Origin: Shewanella donghaensis
GTDB taxonomy: Bacteria; Pseudomonadota; Gammaproteobacteria; Enterobacterales; Shewanellaceae
Length of the DNA: 64,000 nucleotides
Direction of reading: 5' to 3'
Assembly: GCF_007567505.1 (NCBI RefSeq)
Contig: NZ_CP041783.1
Span: 4,588,001-4,652,000, forward strand
Below, in pieces: positions 43,747-53,596 of this stretch. Position numbers and translations under genes: made by a program. The stretch's first letter is position 1; each line of letters opens with the position of its first letter. Below the pieces are notes generated by a model. The model was given only the letters and a program-made list of their open reading frames with translations, made no database searches and had not been told where the DNA came from.

Positions 43747-44838
43747 ATGACACAGCGTAACATTCTAGTCACTGGCGGAGCCGGTTTTATTGGTGCTAAT
43801 TTTGTACATTATTGGCTCAAGAATAACGAAAAGGATAATGTAGTCGTACTAGATGCGCTAACTTATGCAGGCAACAAAGCAAGTTTAAATGATGTATTAG
43901 AAGACAAGCGGTTTATTTTTGTAAAAGGGGATATTTGTGACACTCCTTTGGTGGAAGCATTACTCATTGATCATAACATCGATACCTTAGTGCACTTTGC
44001 GGCAGAATCACATGTCGATCGCTCAATAACAGGCCCTGATGCTTTTATTGAAACCAACATCATTGGCACATATAGTTTGTTAAAAGCCGCAAAAAAAGTA
44101 TGGATTGATACGCCAAAATCTCAAGGTGAATCGGCACTTGAGCATCGCTTTCATCATGTCAGTACTGATGAAGTATATGGCACTTTGTCGCCAGATGAAC
44201 CAGCTTTTACAGAAGAAACCCAATATGCACCCAACTCGCCATATTCTGCAAGTAAAGCTGCGTCAGATCATCTAGTAAGAGCTTATCATCACACTTATGG
44301 GTTAAATGTTACTACGTCAAATTGCTCAAATAATTATGGACCATATCATTTTCCTGAAAAACTAATACCGCTTATTATCACCAACATACTTAATGATAAG
44401 CCCTTACCTATTTACGGTGATGGTAAACAAATTCGTGATTGGCTATACGTTGAAGATCATGCGCGTGGCATCGAGCTAGTATTGAATAAAGGTAAAGTAG
44501 GTGAGAACTACAATATTGGTGGCCATAATGAATGGGCGAATATCGATATTGTAAAAGTGGTTTGTCATTTAATTAATGCAGAGTTTACAAATAACCATTC
44601 CCTATCAAGCAAATTTCCACAAGCAAAATCAGCAATTAAAGCTAATTCGACTGCGTTAATTACTTATGTTGAAGACAGGGCTGGTCACGATAGACGGTAT
44701 GCCATTGATGCCAGTAAATCGACAGCAGAGCTGGGTTATAAACCTGTTGAATCGTTTGAGACAGGGATTAAAAAAACCGTTGAATGGTATTTTGACAATC
44801 AAAGTTGGATAAAGGAACTTGAAAGCAAAGATGATTAA
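43747..44838 (+). CDS. rfbB: dTDP-glucose 4,6-dehydratase
   Basis: Second step of the rhamnose pathway. 363 residues, SDR fold with GGAGFIGANFVHY at the N terminus, the catalytic YSASK (Y-x-x-x-K), the STDEVYG segment holding the T-D-E triad, and NNYGPYHFPEK. It is transcribed after rfbACD and its end overlaps the start of the large glycosyltransferase gene by eight bases. Confidence 0.96.
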   Translation: MTQRNILVTGGAGFIGANFVHYWLKNNEKDNVVVLDALTYAGNKASLNDVLEDKRFIFVKGDICDTPLVEALLIDHNIDTLVHFAAESHVDRSITGPDAFIETNIIGTYSLLKAAKKVWIDTPKSQGESALEHRFHHVSTDEVYGTLSPDEPAFTEETQYAPNSPYSASKAASDHLVRAYHHTYGLNVTTSNCSNNYGPYHFPEKLIPLIITNILNDKPLPIYGDGKQIRDWLYVEDHARGIELVLNKGKVGENYNIGGHNEWANIDIVKVVCHLINAEFTNNHSLSSKFPQAKSAIKANSTALITYVEDRAGHDRRYAIDASKSTAELGYKPVESFETGIKKTVEWYFDNQSWIKELESKDD

Positions 44839-47764
44839 ATTTATAAAAAGGAAATATACTCGGGCGAAGCAGTTAGAACTAATTAAGAGTTCTGGTTTGT
44901 TCGATAGTCAGTATTACTTATCAGCTAATCCAGATGTTTTACAGCATAATATCGACCCGGTTGAACATTATATTTATCATGGCTGGAAAGAGCTGAGAGA
45001 TCCAAGTGAGCAATTTTGTACAGAATTTTATTTGTCTTCTAATAAAGATGTTAAAGATTGCGGTATTAACCCTTTAATCCATTATATTTTGCATGGTAAA
45101 GAAGAGTTACGTTTAACTAAACGAACGCTAATAATAAATTCAGATACTTCTACAGTATTAGAATGTGACAATCCAAGTAAAGGCTTAGTTGTTAATGAAG
45201 TTGACATGCATGGCACAAAAATTAAGTTAAGCCCTTCGCCCGCTTATGATGTAGAGGATTACACTTTATCAGCTATACCCAACTCTCCTTGCATTATCTT
45301 AAATTACGAGCATTATAAGTCAAAAAAGAAACTAGAGCCGGATGTTGGGATCCATATACATCTTCACTATATTGAATTTTTAGACGAATTTATAGATTTC
45401 TTGTCCGCGATTCAATTTAAATTTAGCCTCTATATTTCTGTGACAGAACATGCCAACGTTAAAGAGTTGAGCAGTATTTTAGTAATGAAATTACCTAATG
45501 CAAACGTTACTGTGAAGGTGTTTGAAAATAAAGGTAGAGATATTGCTGCATTTGTAGTCGGCTTTGCAAAAGAGTTGCAAAAACATGAATATATAGCTCA
45601 TTTTCATACTAAAAAAAGCCCACATAATATTCATAAATCAGATTGGAGACGGCAGCTTTTAGGTAATCTTTTAGGCTCCGAAAGTTTGATTAACCATATA
45701 ATGTCAATTTTCAATGAAAGTAAAAATATTGGAATGTTGTTTCCAGAGTATCACTACTCATTAAAGGGACAGATTTCATGGGGAACTAATTATAATGTTA
45801 GTGAGCTACTTTCAAATAGAATTGGGTTAACAATTTCAAAAGATAAGCTTACGATATTCCCTGCAGGTTCAATGTTTTGGGCCAGAAGCGCAGCGTTAAA
45901 ACCATTATTAACTGCAGGATTAACTTATGATGATTTTCCTACAGAATCAGGTCAGGTTGATGGGACTACTGCACATGCTATAGAAAGGATTTTTGGCGAA
46001 GTGTGTCATCAATCTGGATATGACCTTTTACAAGTTAAGTCAGACAGACCACACAACTTAACAAGGTACTACCCAGGGCAATGGCCGTATGCTCAAGACA
46101 AAGATTTATCAGATGAAATAAATCAATATTTAAAAAATAAAGGTAAAAACAATAAAACAGTTATATTCACAGCTTTAACTGGTGGGTATGACGATGTTGT
46201 TTGTCATGAGTTTCTTGATCCAGATTTTGATTATGTTTTATTTTCAGACTCAGAACTTGATTCAAAAGGCTTCTGGGATGTAAGAGCAATAGATTACTGG
46301 CATCCAGAGCCTGTTAGAATGGCGCGCAGAATAAAGACAAATCCACATCTTTATTTATCCGAATATGATACCGCAATTTGGATTGATGCCAATGTTATTA
46401 TTAAAGGGTGTATAAAACATTATATTGATAGTTACAGCAAATCTAATACGGTTATCGGGAGTATAGATCATCCGATGAGGCATTGTGTCTATAACGAAGC
46501 TCAAGTATTACTTGATTTTGGACGGGATCGAACGGGCAGAGTTGAGAAACAAATGGAGTTTTACGATGCTCAAAAATATCCAAAACAAAATGGCCTAATC
46601 GAGACTAACTTTTTTATAACTAATTTAAAAAATAAAAAAAGCCACGACTTTTTTGCATGTTGGTGGGCTCAAATTCAAAGGTTTAGCCACAGAGATCAGC
46701 TAGGTGTAAATTTTGCTCTTTGGGTAAACGATTTAGATTGGTGTGCTTTAATGATTGAAAAGCTTTCTTTAAGAGATAGTAGAGAGTTTGCCTACCTAGG
46801 GCATGCGAATAATTCAGGAAGTCGATTTTCAAAGTTATCTAATGTTAAAGACAAAATTAAAAAACCTAGAAATATTAAAACCACAGTCAAAGTGGATAGA
46901 CCCGCTGTAGATATTATTATCTGTGTGCACAATGCTTTAGAAGAAGTAAAAGATTGTCTACAAAGTGTTGTAGCTTCTATAGAGGGTTTGGACAGAATAA
47001 TCATTATTGATGACGGTTCCAATTTAGCCACTAAAGAGTATTTAAATTATTTTACAGAGCAACACAGTAAAATTTGTTTTTTAAATAGTCACGAAGGCCC
47101 TGCAAGAGGCTACTGTTCAAGTGCAAATGTAGGTATGTCATTAGTAAAAAATCCATTTTTCTTAATGCTCAATAGTGACACGAAACTGTATTCTACCGCT
47201 TTAACTGAACTGGTTTTACTTTGCGCTTCTAACGAGAAAATAGGTATTGTTGGTCCACTTTCAAATGCTGCGAGTACTCAATCGATACCAGAGATTAAAG
47301 GTAATGCAAGTCAAACTGCAATTAATGACTTATCAGAACATAGTTTAGAGCATATAAATGAATTACTTAATTCGTGGAGTTCTAATTCTGTAAGCCCTTC
47401 AGTCCCCTTAATTCATGGTTTTTGTCAATTGATTCGAACATCTGTAGCAAAAGAACTAGGTGGATTCGATGAGTCATCATTTCCTAATGGGTATGGTGAA
47501 GAAAATGACTTCTGTTTCAGAGCTGGGGATGCAGGTTATGATTTAAAAATTGCTTTAAATGCCTTTGTTTATCATAAAAAATCTGCGAGTTATTCTGATG
47601 ATAAAGTCCGAGCAGAGTTGATGCTGAAAGGGAGTAATAAATTAAAATTACTACATGGTACCGACAGACTTACACAGTCAATAAAGATTATGGAAGGGCA
47701 TCCTGCGTTAGTTAGAGTAAGGTTGTTAGCTAATGAATATTTCTATGGAAGTAATAATAAATGA
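44831..47764 (+). CDS. Three-module glycosyltransferase (RgpF-like, DUF616-like and GT2)
   Basis: Large cytosolic glycan-building enzyme of 977 residues. Order of parts: an N-terminal pair of repeats with the pattern YYLSANPDV...HYIYHGW (about 20-95), a rhamnan-synthesis-protein-F-like domain (about 160-430, with ENKGRDIAAFV), a DUF616-like glycosyltransferase domain (about 440-660, with TALTGGYDDV and WIDANVIIKG), and a GT2 domain (about 690-970, with IIICVHNALEE and MLNSDTK, D-x-D-like SD). The start is the ATG at 44831. Several linkages could be made by one chain, probably rhamnose transfer. It overlaps the next gene by ATGA. Confidence 0.85.
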   Translation: MIKFIKRKYTRAKQLELIKSSGLFDSQYYLSANPDVLQHNIDPVEHYIYHGWKELRDPSEQFCTEFYLSSNKDVKDCGINPLIHYILHGKEELRLTKRTLIINSDTSTVLECDNPSKGLVVNEVDMHGTKIKLSPSPAYDVEDYTLSAIPNSPCIILNYEHYKSKKKLEPDVGIHIHLHYIEFLDEFIDFLSAIQFKFSLYISVTEHANVKELSSILVMKLPNANVTVKVFENKGRDIAAFVVGFAKELQKHEYIAHFHTKKSPHNIHKSDWRRQLLGNLLGSESLINHIMSIFNESKNIGMLFPEYHYSLKGQISWGTNYNVSELLSNRIGLTISKDKLTIFPAGSMFWARSAALKPLLTAGLTYDDFPTESGQVDGTTAHAIERIFGEVCHQSGYDLLQVKSDRPHNLTRYYPGQWPYAQDKDLSDEINQYLKNKGKNNKTVIFTALTGGYDDVVCHEFLDPDFDYVLFSDSELDSKGFWDVRAIDYWHPEPVRMARRIKTNPHLYLSEYDTAIWIDANVIIKGCIKHYIDSYSKSNTVIGSIDHPMRHCVYNEAQVLLDFGRDRTGRVEKQMEFYDAQKYPKQNGLIETNFFITNLKNKKSHDFFACWWAQIQRFSHRDQLGVNFALWVNDLDWCALMIEKLSLRDSREFAYLGHANNSGSRFSKLSNVKDKIKKPRNIKTTVKVDRPAVDIIICVHNALEEVKDCLQSVVASIEGLDRIIIIDDGSNLATKEYLNYFTEQHSKICFLNSHEGPARGYCSSANVGMSLVKNPFFLMLNSDTKLYSTALTELVLLCASNEKIGIVGPLSNAASTQSIPEIKGNASQTAINDLSEHSLEHINELLNSWSSNSVSPSVPLIHGFCQLIRTSVAKELGGFDESSFPNGYGEENDFCFRAGDAGYDLKIALNAFVYHKKSASYSDDKVRAELMLKGSNKLKLLHGTDRLTQSIKIMEGHPALVRVRLLANEYFYGSNNK

Positions 47765-48927
47765 ATAAAGCGATGAAAGATGAAATAGGATTACTTCGTC
47801 TAGCTGATGCCACTTTCAGCGATATGGTAGCTAATACGGAAACTATCGAGGTAGGTAAGCTGCAACCGACAGTAAATAAAGTGATTACTTGGTTTTTACC
47901 CCCAGTTTCCCATGCTCTTAAAGGTGGAGTTCGAACTGCTTTTATGCTCGCACAAAAGTTCTCAGAACAGTGGGGTACCCTAAATCAATTCGTTATTTAT
48001 TCCTATTCGGGAAGAGACTTACCTACATCAGAATTATGTGAATCATTATCAACTAATTTCCCAACACTTAAATATACGGTTGCTGTATTTAAGCGTGGTG
48101 TCGACGATATAACGGTTATACCAGCATCAAACGCTTGTATTTGTACTCTTTGGACAACCGCATATCTGCAATTAAAGTATAATCAAACACAACGAAAGTT
48201 TTACTTAATGCAGGATTATGAGCCTACCTTTTATCCTGCTGGCGGTATATATGGTGCAATAGAACAGACATATCGTTTTGGCTTTTCTTGTATTGCCAAT
48301 ACGCAAGGTGTAGGTAATAAATTTAAACAATACAGTGATGATGTAACCATCTTTACTCCTGGTGTCGACACCTCGCTGTATTTCCCTGACGCTAACAAAA
48401 AAGCCATAGGCAAACCTGCAAGGGTTGTTTTTTATGGTAGACCGAGTAACCCACGAAATTGTTTTGTGACAGGTACACAGACTTTGAAAGCCTTAAAAAG
48501 AAAGTTAGGTGACGCAGTAGAGATCATTTCCGTAGGTGAAGATTGGAATGAAGCTGATTATGATCTTGATGGCGTTTTGGAAAATCGTGGTCTACTTAAG
48601 ACTATGGAGGAAGTTGCGGAGTTATATCGAAGCGCTGATTTAGGTTTAGTTTATATGATGACCCCTCATCCCTCATATCAGCCACCTGAGTACATGGCCA
48701 GCGGTTGTGTGACGGTGACAAACCTAAATGAATCAAATACTTGGCTATTGAATCATGAAAACAGTTTACTTATTGAGCCTGTCCCTGAAATCGCTGCTCA
48801 ACGTATGCATGACTTGATTAAAGATACAAAAACTTGGTCAGATAAAAGGGATCAAGGGGTAAAATCACTTAACCTACTAGACTGGGATAAAGCCTTTTGT
48901 GTGGTAATGGAAAGATTAAAGAGATAA
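47761..48927 (+). CDS. WsaF-like rhamnosyltransferase (GT4-type)
   Basis: Glycosyltransferase of the GT-B fold, 388 residues, resembling WsaF, the rhamnosyltransferase of the Geobacillus S-layer glycan. Key parts: ITWFLPPVSHALKGGVRTAF (about 34-53), DYEPTFYPAG (about 152-161), and the nucleotide-sugar side with FYGRPSNPRN (about 225-234) and a C-terminal E-x-x-A-S-G. The substrate is inferred to be dTDP-L-rhamnose because the four synthesis genes lie just upstream. Confidence 0.82.
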   Translation: MNKAMKDEIGLLRLADATFSDMVANTETIEVGKLQPTVNKVITWFLPPVSHALKGGVRTAFMLAQKFSEQWGTLNQFVIYSYSGRDLPTSELCESLSTNFPTLKYTVAVFKRGVDDITVIPASNACICTLWTTAYLQLKYNQTQRKFYLMQDYEPTFYPAGGIYGAIEQTYRFGFSCIANTQGVGNKFKQYSDDVTIFTPGVDTSLYFPDANKKAIGKPARVVFYGRPSNPRNCFVTGTQTLKALKRKLGDAVEIISVGEDWNEADYDLDGVLENRGLLKTMEEVAELYRSADLGLVYMMTPHPSYQPPEYMASGCVTVTNLNESNTWLLNHENSLLIEPVPEIAAQRMHDLIKDTKTWSDKRDQGVKSLNLLDWDKAFCVVMERLKR

Positions 48928-48931
48928 TAAA

Positions 48932-50011
48932 ATGAAACAAACTTTATATATACATGTTGGTGCAGGGAAAACTGGGACTACAGCAATTCAAGATTTTTTG
49001 TACTTAAACAAATCATTATTGTCAGATAAAGGGATTTATATTCCAGAAGAAGGGAATATTCATTCGGATGGTTCTATTGCCCATCACAAATTAAGTGCTT
49101 GGGGGGCTCACCGAAGTACTGATGTGTGGCCGTTATGGAAAAGTATTGCCAGTAGTAAATCTAAAAAAATACTCTTAACATCAGAATATTTTCATTCAAG
49201 AATTTCTGCAAAAGATGGCTCATTATTTTTCGAGAAGATCAATACTTTATTCAGTAATTTTAATATAAAGATTATTTTTTACATTAGACGTCAAGATCAA
49301 TGGATTCAAAGTGTTTATGAACAATGGGTTAAATCAGGCTCTTTAAGAACGGGACAAACAATTGAAGAATTTGTTGATGCTTATAAAAATAATTTACCAG
49401 ATCAACTTCTGAAGTTCTCTTCTGTTTTTGGCAAAGAGAATATAATTGTCAGAGTGTTTGAAAAGTCACAATTTAAAGATGGTAACATCTTTAGTGATTT
49501 TTTTGGGGCACTAAATGTTGAATTGCCGAATAATATATGTTTTCCAGAGAAAAACTCAAATTCACGTCTTTCGCCTGATGCTTTGCACTTTAAAAGTATT
49601 TCAAATTCGGTGTGCAAAGATGTAAAAACTGCTCAAGTATTATCTAAGCCGCTTCTTGATTACTCTACGGATCTATATGCTAGTGATAGTCAGAGGATTC
49701 ACCACTCTCACGGTATTTTGTCTAAAAATACACAGAAGAAAATATACGAGGCAAATAAAGAAAAATATTCTGAAATTGCTAAAAATTATTTAGGTAGAGA
49801 AAGTGGCGAACTATTCTTGGATGAACCTTCTTTTTTGGAGGAAGAATTCAAATATACTAATGAGAATACAGTAAAGATAAGTTCTTATTTATTTACAACC
49901 TTGTTCAAACGAATTAGCTTATTAGAGAAAGAAAATAAAGCTATGTTGAAGAAAATAGACTCAATTAGTACAGGTACAACTTTTAAAGGCCTTTTTGATG
50001 TTAAAAAGTAG
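48932..50011 (+). CDS. Sulfotransferase-like protein
   Basis: Cytosolic transferase likely using PAPS to sulfate a sugar of the glycan. 359 residues with the 5'-phosphosulfate loop GAGKTGTTAIQDFL (about residues 9-22) and the 3'-phosphate-binding region YIRRQDQWIQSVYEQW (about 115-130). The C-terminal third has a helical stretch near the end. It overlaps the next gene by fourteen bases. First of four sulfotransferase-like genes in a row. Sulfation itself is inferred from fold motifs, not shown. Confidence 0.8.
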   Translation: MKQTLYIHVGAGKTGTTAIQDFLYLNKSLLSDKGIYIPEEGNIHSDGSIAHHKLSAWGAHRSTDVWPLWKSIASSKSKKILLTSEYFHSRISAKDGSLFFEKINTLFSNFNIKIIFYIRRQDQWIQSVYEQWVKSGSLRTGQTIEEFVDAYKNNLPDQLLKFSSVFGKENIIVRVFEKSQFKDGNIFSDFFGALNVELPNNICFPEKNSNSRLSPDALHFKSISNSVCKDVKTAQVLSKPLLDYSTDLYASDSQRIHHSHGILSKNTQKKIYEANKEKYSEIAKNYLGRESGELFLDEPSFLEEEFKYTNENTVKISSYLFTTLFKRISLLEKENKAMLKKIDSISTGTTFKGLFDVKK

Positions 50012-50936
50012 ACCTATTGTATTTTCACATATACCTAAATCCGCAGGAACTAGCTTTAGAACTGGTTTAGTTTCCATATTTGGAATGAAAAATGTTTTAA
50101 ATGACTATACAGTATCAGCAAAAGAGACATCGAGTTCAGTACTCGAATATGTTTATAAAAAGCAAGATAAATTTGAGTTTAAAAAGTACTTATTTAATCA
50201 GGATATTGATGTATTAGCTGGACATTTCCCGGTAGAAAAATATATTAGAATTATCCCTTGTGTCAATTTTGTTACCTTTTTACGTGATCCTGTAGAACGA
50301 GTTATCTCGGAATATAAACACTTTCAGCGTCATAAAAATTTAAAATGTTCTTTAATCGAGTTTGCTTCTGAAAATCGAAATATAAATACTCAGAGCCGCT
50401 ATTTAAGATCTGTCCCTTTAGCATCCATTGGGCTAGTTGGGATAACTGAGCAATATGAATTATCTATTGCTCTCTTTAAGAGTGTATTTTCAATAGAAAT
50501 ACCCCAGTTAAGTGAAAATATTGCGCCAGCAAAGCAATTGGATAGAATTGATGATAATATTTTAGATGAAATTCGTGCGCTAAACCAACAAGACTATATT
50601 CTTTACCAGCGAGCGGTGAAGTTACTTGAATTAAGGTCGAGTTTAGCACGCAGAGGTTTAGAATTCTCGCATGGTCAATTTTCAATTAATAACAATAACA
50701 AATTACAGGGCTGGGCTTTTCGGAGTAAAACTGACAAACCTTTGTTGTTAGAAATTATTGATGGTAATCAAGTGGTCGTCGAGTTGGTTGCTAAGGATTT
50801 TAATGTGGTAATGTCTTCTTTGGGAGCCCCAAGGGAAGGGCATGTTGGTTTTAACTATCAACTTTCTAGTTCAAGTAATGCAATAAAATGTAGAGTTGTC
50901 GAAACCCAGCAGTATTTAGAATTAGTCGAAGCATGA
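49998..50936 (+). CDS. Sulfotransferase-like protein (heparan 2-O type)
   Basis: 312 residues from the ATG at 49998 (the TTG three bases before is less likely). The 5'-phosphosulfate loop is FSHIPKSAGTSFRTGL (about residues 10-25) and the 3'-phosphate site is FLRDPVERVISEYKH (about 95-109), the pattern of the sulfotransferase family 2 group. The C-terminal 80 residues form a separate beta-rich part (LQGWAFRSKTDKP, GHVGFNYQL). Acts on a glycan not identifiable here. Confidence 0.82.
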   Translation: MLKSRPIVFSHIPKSAGTSFRTGLVSIFGMKNVLNDYTVSAKETSSSVLEYVYKKQDKFEFKKYLFNQDIDVLAGHFPVEKYIRIIPCVNFVTFLRDPVERVISEYKHFQRHKNLKCSLIEFASENRNINTQSRYLRSVPLASIGLVGITEQYELSIALFKSVFSIEIPQLSENIAPAKQLDRIDDNILDEIRALNQQDYILYQRAVKLLELRSSLARRGLEFSHGQFSINNNNKLQGWAFRSKTDKPLLLEIIDGNQVVVELVAKDFNVVMSSLGAPREGHVGFNYQLSSSSNAIKCRVVETQQYLELVEA

Positions 50937-50952
50937 ACTGTGGAGAAGAGTA

Positions 50953-52410
50953 ATGGATAAGGCGCTTTATATTGTTCTTGGCATGCACCGAAGCGGTACC
51001 AGCCTAATTTCAGCGGGTATTAATTCGTTGGGCTTAGATTTTGGTAATAAGTTGATGGGAGAGTCTGAAAGTAATCAAAAGGGTCATTGGGAAGACACTG
51101 ATATAGTTGGCTTAAATAACAAGTTATTTAAGTTACTTAATGTTAATTGGGATTATTTAGGCCTGCTACCAGAACAATGGCATCATCAACCAGAAATTAT
51201 CAACCTTAGAAACGAAGCACTATTACTTATTGAACATAAGTTAAATAATGCAAAATCAGATTTATGCATTAAAGATCCACGTATAATTAGACTATTTCCC
51301 TTTTGGTCAGATGTATTTGAAATTTTGGGTATCAAGCCTAATTATATTTTTGTATATAGAAGCCCAATTGACGTAATGAAATCATTACTTAAAAGAGATA
51401 AAAAGCCACTGATTGAAGGTCAGTTATTGTGGTTACACCATAACTTAGACTACTTCTCTGAACTAGCAAAACATAAGGTAGTCTTTATAGAATTTAATGA
51501 ATTTGTAGCTGATTCTAAGAGTCAATTGGTACGGATAGCAAAATATTTTTCAATTAGTTATGTTGAGAGTCAACTTGAATCATTTGCTCATGATTTTCTA
51601 GACAAGTCGCTCATTAACAGTCAGACAAATAGTTACAATTTGTCTGTAGATGGCAATGTGCTGAGTTTTAGCCATGATATATTTCGTAAATTGAATTTGA
51701 TAACTTCACCTAATCATTTATCTGATATTGGTGTGTTCGCGCTACAAGCCCAATGGTTAGCATCGTCTGATATGGCTTGTCAGATTCACAGGCTTGGGCT
51801 AAACAATGAAAAAAAACTAAAAGAGAAAATTCAAAAGTTAGCTGCAACAGTTAGTAGTGAAGTACTAGATCCTAAAAGAACTGACTCAGTTCAAGTTGAT
51901 ACAGTTAAAATTATAGAAGAGCACACTGCAGATATATCCTTAGAACTTAATGTATTTAAATCAGAATTTAACAGTATGTTGAATCAGCAACAGTACCTTT
52001 ATAACGTTTATTCCGAGCAGTTAGATGCTAATTTAAATGAGTTATCGGTTAGGGCGGGTGCAAATGGTAACAGTATTGACTTAATGAGTGGGCAAATGAA
52101 ATCCATTGAAAAAACTGCTACCACCCGTTTACAACAAGTCTCTAAAAGTATAAGTCAAGTACTAGAAATAAGCAGTGAGCTTAGACAGCAACAACAAACG
52201 AAAAACATTCTTATTAATGAAAAGTTAGATTTGGAAAAAATATTGCGTACAAAGGAAACGCAAATTGGAACATTAACCAATAAAAACAAAAAAATACAAA
52301 AACAAAATTCTCACTTAATAGACAATATAGCTCGATTTAAGCAAGAACGTGAGCATATCCGTAAATCCTACTTTTGGAAAATAGGGCAGTTTTTCAAGAT
52401 TGTAAAATGA
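50953..52410 (+). CDS. Sulfotransferase-like protein with C-terminal coiled coil
   Basis: 485 residues. The N-terminal half is sulfotransferase-like: LGMHRSGTSLISAG (about residues 9-22), the conserved KDPRI (about 112-116) and VYRSPIDVMKSLLKRD (about 137-152). From about 285 the chain is helical and charged with a long coiled coil near 405-470 (heptads of L/I, K and Q), a layout seen in O-antigen chain-modifying enzymes that use a coiled coil as a molecular ruler. It may therefore sense chain length; this is inference. Confidence 0.78.
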   Translation: MDKALYIVLGMHRSGTSLISAGINSLGLDFGNKLMGESESNQKGHWEDTDIVGLNNKLFKLLNVNWDYLGLLPEQWHHQPEIINLRNEALLLIEHKLNNAKSDLCIKDPRIIRLFPFWSDVFEILGIKPNYIFVYRSPIDVMKSLLKRDKKPLIEGQLLWLHHNLDYFSELAKHKVVFIEFNEFVADSKSQLVRIAKYFSISYVESQLESFAHDFLDKSLINSQTNSYNLSVDGNVLSFSHDIFRKLNLITSPNHLSDIGVFALQAQWLASSDMACQIHRLGLNNEKKLKEKIQKLAATVSSEVLDPKRTDSVQVDTVKIIEEHTADISLELNVFKSEFNSMLNQQQYLYNVYSEQLDANLNELSVRAGANGNSIDLMSGQMKSIEKTATTRLQQVSKSISQVLEISSELRQQQQTKNILINEKLDLEKILRTKETQIGTLTNKNKKIQKQNSHLIDNIARFKQEREHIRKSYFWKIGQFFKIVK

Positions 52411-53507
52411 ATCGTTGTAAAGTGATTATACATGTTGGTCCTGGAAAGTGTGGTTCCTTTAGCCTTCAAAAAATTTTTCTAGATGCTAGTCGAAGTAGGC
52501 ATCTGGGCTATATAAAAGTTGCACCTAATACCATTAAAGCAATGGAAAGTAATAGTTTAGAAACAGGTGAAGTAGATGAATTATTTGATGCAATAAAGAA
52601 ACTGGTAAATAGCTTTCCGCTAGTAATTATTAGCCATGAGTTCTTTTTTCAAAATTTAAACGCAATTGTTAAGTTAGCTACTAATGTAAAACAGTTCGCG
52701 AGAAGCGTCACTGTAGTAGGTTTTTGTCGTCCTCAGTCTGCATTTTTAGCGTCGGCCTATTCTCAGTGGATCTTTAGAGATAAAACTAGGCTTATCGAAA
52801 TAGATGATATATTAAGAAAAGCTTGTTTTAATCCCATATTATTTAGCGGTGTCGAGCGTTACTACATAGCTGCAGTATTGACGGGTTTTGATAGTGCTCG
52901 ACAACGTTCTGGTCGTAACATCTTGGATTGGTATAAGCATTATAGCCAACTAGCTATTATGCTAAAGCCACTAAACATTAAAGTTAAAGTAGAGCAGTTG
53001 CTTAGTGGGGGGACTAACGTCACTTTAGCTAAAAATTTTTGCCGGCTATCAGATTTAAATGCAGACTACTTTACGAAATATGCTACAAGTTTGAATGTAA
53101 TTAACCCTGCTTATAATGAACATTTAGTAGAAGTTATTGCGAATGGTAATAGGCTCGGGTTGGATATGATACCAAATGAACATTATAACGATAGGTTATT
53201 ATCATTCTCCAACCTACAAAATATCGCCCCTTGCTTTAACAGCAAAGTGCTCGATAAGCTTAAGTTATACGTTTCTTGGTACTTTGAAGATTCGAACACT
53301 AGATTAGCTGATGAGTTTCAGTTTGATTTTAACTTTCCAGAAGGGAAATATATTAATGGTAGTGTATTTGCGAAAGATAAGGAGTGCGAATTAAATCTAA
53401 TTTTAAAGTTTTTAAGAAGTGAACAGGAATTAAGGTTAATTGACATAGAATCAATTTTGTTATATCACCAACAAATATCAAGTTTACTACTTAAAGCCGT
53501 TATCTAA
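52407..53507 (+). CDS. Sulfotransferase-like protein, divergent
   Basis: 366 residues from the ATG at 52407, overlapping the previous stop by ATGA (the frame is open to 52374 but inside the upstream gene). The nucleotide loop reads HVGPGKCGSFSLQKIF, with C-G-S in place of the usual T-G-T/S-G-T. A FCRPQSAFLASAYSQWIF stretch matches the 3'-phosphate region. Because the loop is changed it may bind a different donor or be inactive. The last gene of the plus-strand glycan operon that looks intact. Confidence 0.7.
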   Translation: MNRCKVIIHVGPGKCGSFSLQKIFLDASRSRHLGYIKVAPNTIKAMESNSLETGEVDELFDAIKKLVNSFPLVIISHEFFFQNLNAIVKLATNVKQFARSVTVVGFCRPQSAFLASAYSQWIFRDKTRLIEIDDILRKACFNPILFSGVERYYIAAVLTGFDSARQRSGRNILDWYKHYSQLAIMLKPLNIKVKVEQLLSGGTNVTLAKNFCRLSDLNADYFTKYATSLNVINPAYNEHLVEVIANGNRLGLDMIPNEHYNDRLLSFSNLQNIAPCFNSKVLDKLKLYVSWYFEDSNTRLADEFQFDFNFPEGKYINGSVFAKDKECELNLILKFLRSEQELRLIDIESILLYHQQISSLLLKAVI

Positions 53508-53596
53508 TATGGAGACTGTCTGGTTATATTATTTTCAGCTTTATTGTTATTTTTAATTAATCTTATATTTTTGCAAATGGGAGTTACTCAGTAGAT

